This document shows, piece after piece, positions 48,401 through 59,300 of a stretch of DNA of 64,000 bases. Position numbers and translations under genes: made by a program. Source of the DNA: Stichopus chloronotus (Eukaryota > Echinodermata > Holothuroidea > Aspidochirotida > Stichopodidae); contig CM037842.1 of NCBI GenBank assembly GCA_021234535.1, positions 23,685,106 to 23,749,105 of the forward strand. The letters are read 5' to 3'. The notes under the pieces are model-generated. The model made no database searches, was not told the DNA's origin, and saw only the letters and a list, made by a program, of their open reading frames with translations. The stretch's first letter is position 1; each line of letters begins with the position of its first letter.

Positions 48401-51400
48401 TGAGGCGATACAAGAATCATAGTGAATTACCTATCCTCTCTCATTTTCTTTGAGTACTTTGCAAATATTTGGGGCTGAGCACATAGGCGTAGGAAGTCCT
48501 GGAATTTTTTCTTTTTTGTGGGGGGGGGGGGAGATTTTTGCCCGAATATGTTTGTTACTAATGACTATCTAAGCGGAGGGCTACAATGAGTTAACGCATT
48601 TATGAAAAATATGGAATTCCCAGAAAACGTCTCATGGAGAGTGTGGTTCAAAACCCAGCGAAAAAAAAAAATTCTTCGGTTAGGCAGAAGAGGAATGTGA
48701 ATAGGATGCAAGGAAAAATTGCCATCTAGGACCGCTAGGGTCTTATGATTGTGGGCATATTTTGCTTATACGTAATCGATATCACATATGAAGCATCTAT
48801 CCAGGGTTTTCAGGAGGGGTGGGGACCTGGCCTGAGGACAAAAGCCTTTATCGCGCGCTTTTGGCAGAACTATCTAGGCAGAGTGTCAACATCGGTTGGG
48901 GTACCTGAAAACCCCCCAGATGGTCGTAAACGGCACTTCCCGGGTGATTTGGGCTTCATGTACCCCTCATTGAAATAGGTGTCTCATGTCCGCAGTGTCT
49001 CAATTATTAGGGAAAACATCATTCTATTCAAAACTAGCACTAATTTGGATTGCTCTTATCTATAGAATTTATGCTATCGTAATTTTCTGAACGGTTCATT
49101 CAACAGTTGTCACTTTCTAACGATAACAGATTTTTTTCTTTTTGAGAAATTCTCAACTAGCAAATTTTCCACGAGAAAGTAGGGTTTCAGAAAATTTATT
49201 CCAACAAATTTTTCTCTGATTACTCAGGTGTTCATTAGTTTGACACAACCGTCAATGAATGCATGACAAAGAAGAACTCGTTTTTGTACCGACAACGTTT
49301 AAAAATGACAGCCACATTGAAAAAGATGTCCAATAGTATTTTGATAGATAGGGAAGCATGAACAGAGTGATGGTAGGTCTAGATCTGTGAGAGGGTTGTC
49401 AGGGAAGAGGTGTCCCCACCCAAAAACTTAGAGGCTATCTAGTGCAATACTTGGCTTCTTTTTAAGTCATAAAATGTGCTAGACTGAGATATGAAAAATT
49501 CCAACTGGTATGTCAGACTTTCTGACTATCCTCACTCCTAGACTTAAATATGAGAAGTTCATATGAAATTTCAGATTCAATGAAAATTTGTTTCAACTAC
49601 GAGGTAACGTCACAATCTGGTACAAAATTTGGCATCTTTTTACGTCATAAAATGTGCTAGACTGAAATGTAAAAAAAAATCCTTACCCCATTTAAGTTCA
49701 ATTTGTGACTATAGTGGCTCTGGCGTTTTTGTTTTCTGAGGGGGGGGGGGAGGGGTCCTTAGTGTATATCGACAATTCATTCAAGTTAACTTTTTTAACA
49801 GAATTTTTATATGTATTCTCTTTTTTTCGGGTCATTTGAAATTTTGTTAATGTATTTATGCTGAGGGAACTTGCGTCAATCCCCAACCTTCTTTTATCCA
49901 TTATCATATAAGACGGCAAAGGAACCACTGAGGATGTTGCCATTTGGGATGTGTAGATGAGTCTAACCTTGGTACATGGACACCTAAACTGCATGGTCAC
50001 GGAGCCAGGGATTACATCAGTCACTCACCAAAACTGTGGGCGATATTTGTTACAATGTCCCCCTACCATTCACAAAATAAACCAAATCATTTCTCTCTAC
50101 AAAATGTGAAGGGGGGGGGGATTTGATATTATGTGCCCTCTTTATCAAAATGTGGGGGCACGTTGTGCCCTCAACACTGGCAGGATTGACGCCCATAGTC
50201 TGGAGAGTGCATAAAATGATCACTATTTTCTCAAAAATCTCCGAAAACGTTTCGCTGTCTGCCGTCCCAATATACGTAATTCTACCTTTAAGTTAAAGAA
50301 ATTAAAAAGGTTTGACACACTTAGGCCTACGTAAGAATGTGTGAAGCAATCTTCCATTGCAAAATATCTTCATTTCCTCAAACTTGGTACAATTTTCTAA
50401 AGAAGATATCTATTTGAAATGTTGTAACGCTTATTTATTTCTATGGTACCACAGACTAAAGTTTTGGCCTTTATGTTTCTATATCATTAGTCTCTTACGT
50501 ACCTTTTTGTTTTTTACAATTTGCTTGGGAGCAACTACAAATGAAATAAAGATACAATTTGTACGTCTTAAACGATGTTTTCCCTTCAAATTAGGGTGCC
50601 AGATTCATGGATTTTTTTTCCTTCCCTGTGGTTCGTGGTTTCATTGTTTTCAGTACAATAAGCACGGTAACAGGTAATAGCAATTCCGCTAATTAAGACG
50701 GTAACTTTCTTCCCATGCTACATCAACGTTCCATATGTCTGCCAATGATAACGTTACACAATACATAATGCAGAGTCCGTGCGAAATTAGCTATTCTAAA
50801 AAGTCAACAAATGTCACTCAGTGTTATAAAAATGATACATCCTGATTGTTCAATATGTTCTTAGGTAACTGATTGCAACCTTTCAAACGTTTGCTGATAA
50901 TGCTCAAATAGCTCTCAAGATATGGTGGAAATCCAAATTTTGGGGCAAGCTGGCTTTTTCTCTGAAAATCAGCAAATTTCACCGGATTTAACATTACAGT
51001 AATATTACGTTGATCAATGTGTTCCCGGTAAGTCCTTACAAAGTCAGTTGCTCTTATAGTTTTCAAGATATGCTGGCAATCCTGACTTGGGTTAAAAAAA
51101 AACAGCAAATTTCACACTATTTACTATAAAAGTAGTTTATCTAATTGTAATGTTCATAGGTAATAACTTGCAAACTTTTGCAAATTGAATGTTCAAACAG
51201 CTCTCAAGATATGGTGACATTCCAAATTTTGGGGCAAAATTGGCTTCTTTTATAAAAAAACATCAGCACATTTCACTGGATTAAGCTAGCAGTAATATCA
51301 TGTTGACCAGTGTGTTCTCAGGTAAGTCCTTACAAAGTTTAATTTTATTGGTGTAATAGTTGGTGTGTTGGTGATCCAATTTTTGGGCAAAATTGGCTTT

Positions 51401-52337
51401 TTTCTGTGACAAAAGAAGAAAACAGCACATTTCACTGGATTTATCGCTACCGTAGGGTTACGTTGAATAATGTGTTCTCACTCAAGTATATATCACTTAC
51501 AGCTATGGTATGAGTTAATTTCTTTCTACGTCTAACTTATAGTTATCATCAATACTTGAAGTACACCGAGCTCAGATTGAACACTATATCCACATATAGA
51601 CCATGAACTCAAAAGAAAAAAGCTGCAAGTTGAAATAAATTCTACTTTGGAATGGACACTATTCATCTCCATGAAATGATTGTGAAGAACATTACTTTTG
51701 ACAGCAAAGTGTCCAAAGGACTTAAATGTATGCATAAAAAGTCATCAACACAAAACAATCATGATATTATTGGTGTACTCATTTTAACCATGTCATTTCT
51801 TCCATCTAATGTCTGTATACCGATAAGGGCTCTGGACAAGGACTACAGTTTTTGAGTCATACCATAACTGAAATAACTAAAATGATGTAACGACTATTAC
51901 CCCGTAGTATTATTTAACTTCATCATTGTTGGTCATTCGTAAAGACAAAGTCACACGAAGGCGTTTCCACCACATTCTAGAAGCTATGGACTTTTTTTGG
52001 GAGGGGGTTGGGGGATTAAATCTTTATTTCAACTCCACCTCTAATCATCGCGGTGACCTCAATAGTGAAAAAGCTATAGTTTGATTAAATTTCTTTCGGA
52101 GAAATCGGATAGTTCCCTCTCTAGATCGATATGTAAGATCAATCAGTACCTACCGTCTGGTCCACTTTGGCTATTAACTCTATCTAATATTTTCTGCAAT
52201 CCGTTCGTCGTCAATGAAAATTGTGAATCAATTCCATTGTACCCGTGGTCAGACAACGGCACCTCTTTTGCCACAGACAACATTCTGAAGTAAACTAATA
52301 CCCAAACTGCTACACGAATCATCACAGTATGCAACAT
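44686..52337 (-). CDS. Putative secreted protein, at least two exons, family unknown
   Basis: I do not recognise the family. The 3' exon 45428-44686 is open for 247 codons to TAA, with acceptor TTGCCTCTGCAG. It encodes an acidic, beta-rich-looking protein with seven cysteines, five of them in the last 100 residues (SICDE, DFCVT, VCLRW, ERCEV, FPCVTC). The exon 52337-52154 starts at ATG and encodes a hydrophobic signal-type N-terminus (MIRVAVWVLVYF) and an LTTNGLQKILDRVNS helix, with donor GACG|GTAGGT. Both ends are phase 1, so a direct join would give 308 residues; more exons in the 6.7-kb gap are possible. The helix loosely recalls the start of BPI/LBP-type lipid-binding proteins, but the rest does not. 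The 3' exon is well supported as coding; the link is inferred. Confidence 0.5.
45533..47110. mobile_element. Terminal-inverted-repeat DNA element, interrupted by a MITE
   Basis: The left end (GTTAAACCATAGTTA...CCCTGGTTGGGAAACT, from about 45538) and the right end (AGTTTCCCAACCAGGG...TAACTATGGTTAAAC, to about 47106) are inverted copies. Homology continues inward for about 120 bases, including TCACGTGAC and AGTGCAC in both. Just inside the right repeat a minus-strand 31-codon exon-like frame (46955-46863, MASLSDVLFILGNDIEV...) ends at a GTACGT donor and may be a remnant of the element's protein. Target duplication unclear. Confidence 0.65.
45913..46580. mobile_element. hAT-like MITE nested in the terminal-inverted-repeat element
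   Basis: The element is 668 bp with terminal inverted repeats CAGTGGCATACCCAAGG and (reverse complement of the right end) CAGCGGCATACCCAGGA. The flanking octamers GAAGTTGG (45905-45912) and GAAGTGGG (46581-46588) match at seven of eight positions, the size expected for hAT. It has no coding capacity of its own. Confidence 0.78.
48068..48970. repeat. Two diverged direct copies of a ~240-bp repeat
   Basis: The first copy (48068-48305) and second copy (48728-48970) both start CCGCTAGGGTCT. They share TCCAGGG, GGGGTGGGGAC/GGGCGGGGAC, GACTATCTA/AACTATCTA, CATCGGTTGG and CCCAGATGG(C/T)CG in order, and end near TATACCC/TGTACCC. Confidence 0.75.
49436..49690. repeat. Duplicated core with TCATAAAATGTGCTAGACTGA
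   Basis: A near-identical core of about 50 bp containing ATAAAATGTGCTAGACTG occurs twice, about 182 bases apart. Both copies follow a CTTTTTA(A/C)GTCA tract. Confidence 0.75.
50822..51486. repeat. ~150-bp tandem repeat, about four copies
   Basis: Units share CTCTCAAGATATGGTG, CCAAATTTTGGGGCAA, CAGCA(A/C)ATTTCAC(C/T)GGATT and GTGTTCTCAGGTAAGTCCTTACAAAG in order. Copies are centred near 50915, 51065, 51210 and 51370, diverged by substitutions and indels. It produces a misleading 94-codon minus frame. Confidence 0.82.
52154..52337 (-). CDS. Signal-peptide exon of the putative secreted protein
   Basis: The exon has 61 codons plus one base. The ATG was chosen because it precedes the hydrophobic run; the in-frame sequence before it lacks another ATG. 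Cleavage likely falls near MLSVAKE. It has no cysteine. The phase-1 donor matches the 3' exon at 45428. Confidence 0.5.
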
Positions 52338-55300
52338 GTTGATATCATACAATAGACTAACGCCACTTCAAATAAATGATAGAACGATTTGTTACGAGAC
52401 GTAAAACTTCTCTCAAATCCATATGTAGTAACTTGCAAGATATATTAGTTAATAAAGCTTAAAAAGTACGGTAAACGAGATGCGCCATACAGTTTTCGAA
52501 ATATAGCTACAAAGTAAAATAATTAGTTAACAGGAATCACTAAGAATGATTGATATTTGTGTGTACATAGCTTCTGTAGCTTCCTGAAAATTGGACTGCA
52601 TGATACGTATTCCTCATTTTTTTTTTGTTTCAATGATACTAATGATATAATATCAAGTCATGCTTCGTTGCTGCAGTCAAGGTAGTATGCAGTATCTCTA
52701 TTAATAGTAACAAGTTTTGAGAAAACTCATGAAAAGTAACCATCATTACTCTATAGTTTCTATATTTTTAAAGAGAGTTAGTTTTGTTACCTAAGCAGTT
52801 TGTGAAATTCTAATATTTAGTACATGTTTGAAACTTAATCGTTTATTATTACTGATTTCAATGATATTTAACATACATCCATGTAATGAAAAACAACGTA
52901 TCAAGATTTTCAGAAAAGAGTTACATAACATTACACCCTTTAGTGTCTCATACGTATAAACATTTCAGTTGATATTCGTCCTGAAAGTTGTGAGAGAATA
53001 AGTAAGAAAAAATGTGAGAGAATGAATAAAAACAATGAATACTTTAGGACCTTAGGTATTCCATCCAATCAATTTTGTCAAGTTTGTGGGCAAATGCTGT
53101 CAAACGCTCCCGAGTGCTGTATCTGTAGTGTACTTTGTCATAATTCGCTTCATTGATTTGATTATTATTTCACTTGAATTAAATACAAAATATAATTTCC
53201 TTGTTTGTCTTTATATTTCGCATATAAAGGTATACCGCTAGATTTGTCATTACTGCCTCGAGCTCTACGTACATGTCATTAAAATAGTAAGACGGGTTGA
53301 AATGTCACAGTATTTTAACTAACGTTGTGACTGTAAGGAATAAAAACACAGGCTTGTGAATTATACGAGCCGTGCTATATTTTAAACCAACGATTGCATA
53401 AATTGTTAGTACGTTGTTAGTGGTATTGAATTTATCATGCAACGGTTTGTTATGTGACCGATATGGAAATGTTAACTTCGGGGTTTTGTTATAAGTATAT
53501 TTGAACGTAACTACGGCTTAAAGTAGAAACTACTTGCGAAGGTAACTAAACTTTAATGTTGCTGGGTATTAATTACTAAAACTTTTGAATAAGAGGTAAA
53601 ATTGAAATAAAAATAGAGAACGCAAGGCAAATGTCATAAGCACGGTATACATATCGGTATTGAAGTGTTTTTATAGATTAGAGCCAAGTTACCCCATAAA
53701 GGTAGACTCGGTCGGTTTTGTCATTACTTTGCTGGAGGTTGTACTCGGTTGCACTGCCGAAGCCTATTAATGTTAAATGTAAAAATTAAATATTAAAAAT
53801 ATCAACACCAGTCACCGATGGTTGCATTTTTAAGAATCAGTCATGAGGGAGGTGAACATAAACAGTAGGGTTCCTTTCTATCTTTTGTTTGGGTAAACTA
53901 TTTTAATTACCTATAGTAGGTGATAGAAAGAGGTGATAGATAGATGATCACAGTCACTGCTGCTTTTTGACCAATGACCAGCCAGTATAGCTCTGACTTT
54001 AAATAAAAGTCCATGTTCCTGAGTAAAAAGACACATTTCAGATATAGATTTAGACTCATTAATGACGTATCCCAATATTAGCCAAGCCAAATTTTACTTG
54101 TTCTACCCATCGCTGGAGTTGAAGTTTACTGGAGCACTGGCAGGACTATTTTGAACTAGCGAGCACACACCATTAAGTAAAAATGTAAGTTACCAAGTTC
54201 ACCTTGTGATTATCACTTTCACGAAAATTGCTACCTGTAGAGACATGCGCTTTAAGGTGAGCAAATTATTGCTCCCTTGTTGTTAAATTTCTACTGTGCT
54301 ACTTGCATTGAATATGTTTGCATGATTCATTTCTTCCTGTATGACCATGGTATGAGATGCCTACAAATAGATGTAAGTGTGAACCTACACTGATTGTCAT
54401 GTGTGATTTTCTGTCATAACTCATACTCAATACACTCAAATTTTGGAAATTCGTTGAGCATTATTCATTCAATCCAAACAACACGCAGAATGTTTGTTAT
54501 AGGCTGTTTTTCTATTTTCCATTTTATGCATTATAAGCCTTCCTATACGTATACATTGGTGTCATTGTATACTTTTGTGTAATCTTTAAACTTTTAGTGT
54601 CTTTGTCTTGTAACTCCTCTTTATGAATTTTGTTTATATTAATATTTTAGTTTTTCATTTACACTGGATTGAATACATGGGGTTGAAGTAACTCCTTAAC
54701 GCTTTGTAGGAGTGGCACAATTCATGGTCCACATCCATTGCCCGGTACCACAGGTGAAACTCAAATCACATTGTACTCTACTTCCAAGCATTCGGTGGAA
54801 ACGCTTAATTTGGCAAAGCGCTAAGGCCTCTTACGTCAAAATTATGTCGCATTGGAATATTTACAAACATTATCACAATATACACACTTTGATCACAAAT
54901 CCTCAGTATTTTCCAACAGAATAAATGATGTTTACACAAAACATGTTTTCTCATGTCGAGTATATAATGAACAAACAATATATCTGATTAAATGACCTGA
55001 TGGTCTTATCATTGACCTGCAATTATTGATATACATTTAGACACTTAAAATTCACAGACGTAATGAAATTATGAATAGGCCTATTCATGAGCAAAACTGA
55101 CGGTCCAACACGGTTGGGCCAATATACTGCTCAACAGTTCGTTCACTGCATGCACAATGGCGGGTTGTGTAACGTTGATCCAACGTTGGAAAGTGACTGT
55201 CCTACGTTGACCTAACGTTGAACCAATCCAAAGTACCAACAGTTGGTTGTGTAACGTTACTCCAACGTTAGTCCAGCGGCATTAGCCAACCGGTGGTTGT

Positions 55301-56323
55301 CCTACATTATCTCAACGTAGGGCCAATCTATACCGGCCAATGGTTGACTCAAATTGTCACAAGTTACGTTTACTAACATCAAGTAGCCTACAATGCCATA
55401 GTAAAGGGAATGTAATCAGTGTTCCTTACTTTCCCGGGATTAAATTCCATTCGGCAGAAGAATTTGGGTGGTCCTGAATGGTTCCATTTGAATTAAGAAT
55501 GTGTTTTGGACATTTTCCATTCCAAACTGAATAAAACCATTAAGCACCATTCAGTGAAGGTTTCGACAATCACCATTCAAAACTAGTGTAAGAAATTTGA
55601 ACCCAGTTACAACCATGCAAAACCAGTCAACTCCCGACATTCAATGTGAATGTGATTTGGACACAAAAGTTGCAAGGAATTTAATCCTGTGTTGAAAATC
55701 AAATTCTGCAATTCTCTTCTCAGAGGCAGTCTTTTAACTAATTTTCATGGAGTTACTGAATAGGTAGATATCGGTAGGCCTCTTGCATAAAGTAGACCTA
55801 TTGGGGCTGCAAATTCAACAACACTGATGATGCAAAATAGCCATTCATGAATTAGCATTGCGGTGGCACACTCATTCAGTTTGGGATCGTATCAGTCCCT
55901 TTACTAAAAATGTTATGGTGTATCATGATCAGTTTTCACATCACAATATATTGTGATGGTCACATGTTTCTACCCACTCACAGCGTGTGCAGTTTCCATC
56001 GTCACATTACAAATATCTGGATAGGCTAATCACAATAAAACAGTTATTTCGTATCACACCCTTTATTTGGTGTGTCAATAATTCACAATACGGTCTTCAT
56101 AACGTCACGCCACAAGGACATTCGACCTGGGATCTCATGCTGGTAGCACCCTAATCTTCTGTTTTCGCGTTCCATGTGTAGGCCTATCATAAGGTCATGT
56201 ACGTAAATGCAGTTCTTGACATGTTGTCATGCATCCACGCATCACTTAGTAACAGGCAAACGAATACATTTTGTAACTCCAATCATTACTAAAATTTACC
56301 AGCTTTAACATACAACTGACGAT
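52338..56323. other. Spacer before the CCDC153 gene
   Basis: No coding exon was recognised. Contents are AT-rich sequence, a CCAACGTT-type repeat at 55130-55350 and four TAGGCCT-containing sites. The last few hundred bases should hold the divergent promoter space of the CCDC153 gene; I saw no convincing RFX X-box there. Confidence 0.4.
55130..55350. repeat. Degenerate repeat of GGTTGTGTAACGTT/CCAACGTT
   Basis: Three loose units of about 65-75 bp contain GGTTGT(G/C)(T/C)(A/T)AC(G/A)TT, then CCAACGTT or CTAACGTT. The palindromic cores AACGTT and CCAACGTTGG recur. Confidence 0.7.
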
Positions 56324-59300
56324 ATGCCACCCAAAAAGAAAGGAAAGGGTAAAAAGGGGAAGAAGAAAGGAAAAAAGAAGAATGGTAAAATACGTCGAAT
56401 GATATTTTCAATAGTTGAAAATTGTCTCGGTTGTGGAAGACATGGGATTGACACTATGCAAAGTTAGGCCAGTTGCGCGATGTTTCTGTCTACGCTAGCC
56501 TAAGTTACACTGCTGACTTCTCAGGAATTTGTCAGAAATTTTTTCAGATATAGTTTCCAGATAAGACTCGATTAGCATTTCTGTTTTTATACATTTTACA
56601 TTCATATTTGGTGAATTGTATTGTTATGATGTAGCTGACATGAGTTGAGGATCATATGGCAAGCAAAACGATTATAGGCCTATTCTTTTGCACATCAAAA
56701 CTCCTCTGTGACAGTCTGTACGCTGTATTTGAAGATTAAGTCTTATCAATAAGAGAATGATATAAAGAATGATTACATTAATCCACTTGGTTTTATTTGA
56801 TGGAACAGTTAACAGGGTTGCTTTCTCGTCTTCTTGCAGATGCCGAGCTGACTATTGACGATAAATACAAGAAAACGCTCCATGAGATTGAGGCACTCAA
56901 GGACCACTTAGGTACTAAGTGTAAAAGACTTTGTTAAATGATCTATGGTAAAGAATGCCCATGTTTCAGATGATTATTTATAAAAAATGTCAGTATGTTG
57001 CCCTAGGTACATGTATTGGTCTTGAATGTTGTCTCTGGTCTTTTATTCAACCTTTAAACCACAGTACACACAAAAGTCAAATAGAATAGTCTAATTATTT
57101 TTTTAATTCACATGTTTTTGATTCCTTGCTAAAGGCAGGCAAGGAATCTGTGCAATGGTAATGGCATGTGTGTGTCTGTATGTTTGAGGGTGAATGCACA
57201 CTACGTTGGGACCAAGTTATGTACGTGTGTGACTATGAACGCTGCCTTAGAATAGAAGGTAGCAGTCACTCGTGAGAGCTTGAGGCTCGCACGTACTTCC
57301 TCACCCACACAGAGCTCATAACTGGCATAGCTACCAACAAATTCTGATGCTGTGGGGAGCCCTGGTACGTGAAGTTCACCCTCTGATCTGGCAATCACAT
57401 GCTGTGAGTGATCATCTGAAAAGGAGAAATTCCAGTGACGTTCTTATGGGAAACTGTCTGCTGTACCTTGTAGGGCAGTGAGTCAGAGTATCTTCTATAT
57501 GTGTATGTGAGACGTCGCGGCTTGTTAAAAAAAAAATGAAAGAAAAGAGAAAAAAAAACGAAAAAATTAACTTGAAGATGGTATTATGTGTCATTTCCAT
57601 AGGCAAAACATGTAATCAAGCATGGAAAAGGTCTGTTGAATATTTTACTACACTCATAACATTGTGGAATGTATGATAATCATATATAATTCTGCAGAAG
57701 GGTCTTTTCGGTAACTTTCTATTTTCTGTATGAGGCAATTATCAGAAACTTTTGTTGGAAATGATGACTCTGTTAAGCTTTTGTACATTATACTATATGA
57801 CATGACATGCTTTAGAATCTTTGCTTTGATCTCTGATTCAGCATCTAGGAAGGAAATTGCCAGGAGGGCCCAGGCTCACAGTGAAGAATGGAAAAAGAAA
57901 ATGGAGGTTGCCCACGATGACCTCACCAACCACAAGGAAGATCAGAAAGCAATAACTACAGGTAGGCAAGATAGATGGAAGTTATAAGAGGTTCCTAAGA
58001 GAAACACCATGGCCAGAAGTAGTTAGAGATATGAAAATAATATTAAAGATGACGATAGGTATTACCACTAGGATTCTATGGTGGAAGAGAGGTGAGGGTT
58101 GAAAACTATATGAAGGATGGTGACTTGTGTAACACTATGGTCAGAGATACTGTAGTTGAAGGTTGAAAAGAATATTAGGGATGGCAAGAGATGACCAGTA
58201 ATACATAAGGATGATGGTAGATGACCAATAGGATTCTTTATATCGAGACATGTAAAGATTACCCAGCCATGATGAGGGTGAGTGATTTCATAAACAGATC
58301 TGTGAGAGATGCAGAAGTAATTGTCAACCCTGACATGGACTGAAGATTGAAAATGAAAGATTGATCTCTGAAAGGATGATATTGTAATGTAAATGGCCCC
58401 TACAGTCCACTGTAGCACAGGTTGCCTATAGTTCAATGTGCACAGTGTATACTGCACTTAAATCATGAATATTCATATAAATATAGTGAAATATAGTTAA
58501 TGCATAATTACAGATTAAATGAAAGACTCCGGGTATAGTTAATTTGATAAAATGTGGGAGTATTACGTGCCTGACACATGTACATAGGTTTCATGTAAAG
58601 ATTGTTGTTATTGGTTAATGGAGTGTGAATAACATTTATTACACTGTCATGATTTTACGTATATATTTGTACCAGTACAATCAATCAACTAATGTGCCTC
58701 TGAAAGCCCTCAATTTAACGACACGCAAGTACAAAAGAGACTGATGGTGTGCAGAGAATTGTTCTTAGTTACTTGTAACAGTAACACAGATTTGAACCCA
58801 GTTGTGTATTGATTCATTGTACTGATTCATTGCCTGGCTATTGGGAGCTTCAGTACCAGACAAATCTAACCTGCTTGGACTGATTTTACAACATGTAGCA
58901 AGAAAAATTTCAATTATTTTTGTGCAGTTTACTTTCATATGAGCCAACACATTACAGGTTGTGACTATCAGGTAAAGAATGCATTGAACTTAAAACACAA
59001 GTAAAGAAGTTTCAAGTTTCCTTTTCTGAAGCCTACAAAGTTTGATAGATGTTGATATGTTGATGTTGATTTTTGTGTTGTTTTTTTTTGTCAATTTGGA
59101 GAATGACTACCCAAATGTTTTCGCCTTAACTTAGAATTTACTCATAACCTATGCAGGATTTGTGGTTATGACATAGCTATTTGGGTGAATGTAAAGTACA
59201 ACTTTAAAAAGGTTAATACTGTCTTAATCTAACAACAGACTGTGAGTTTTGTCAACTACCTTTAAATTGTTGGGATTTATTTTCTTTTTGTTGCAGACAT

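Larger units (their letters stand above)
47111..52153. other. Repeat-rich interval within or beside the putative secreted-protein gene
   Basis: If the two minus-strand exons join, this is intron. It holds a diverged duplicate pair at 48068 and 48728, a duplicated 52-bp core near 49440/49625, a four-unit tandem repeat at 50822-51486 and G-tracts at 47737, 48521, 49741 and 50111. A minus frame at 50024-49698 looks exon-like in its first half but has no clear splice borders. Confidence 0.45.

Noticed and set aside
50824..51108. 94-codon minus frame as a middle exon of the secreted-protein gene
   Set aside because: It overlaps two units of a 150-bp tandem repeat and has no splice borders in phase.
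56200..56323. RFX X-box in the CCDC153 promoter
   Set aside because: GTTGTCATGCATCCAC is only a weak half match; other candidates were worse.
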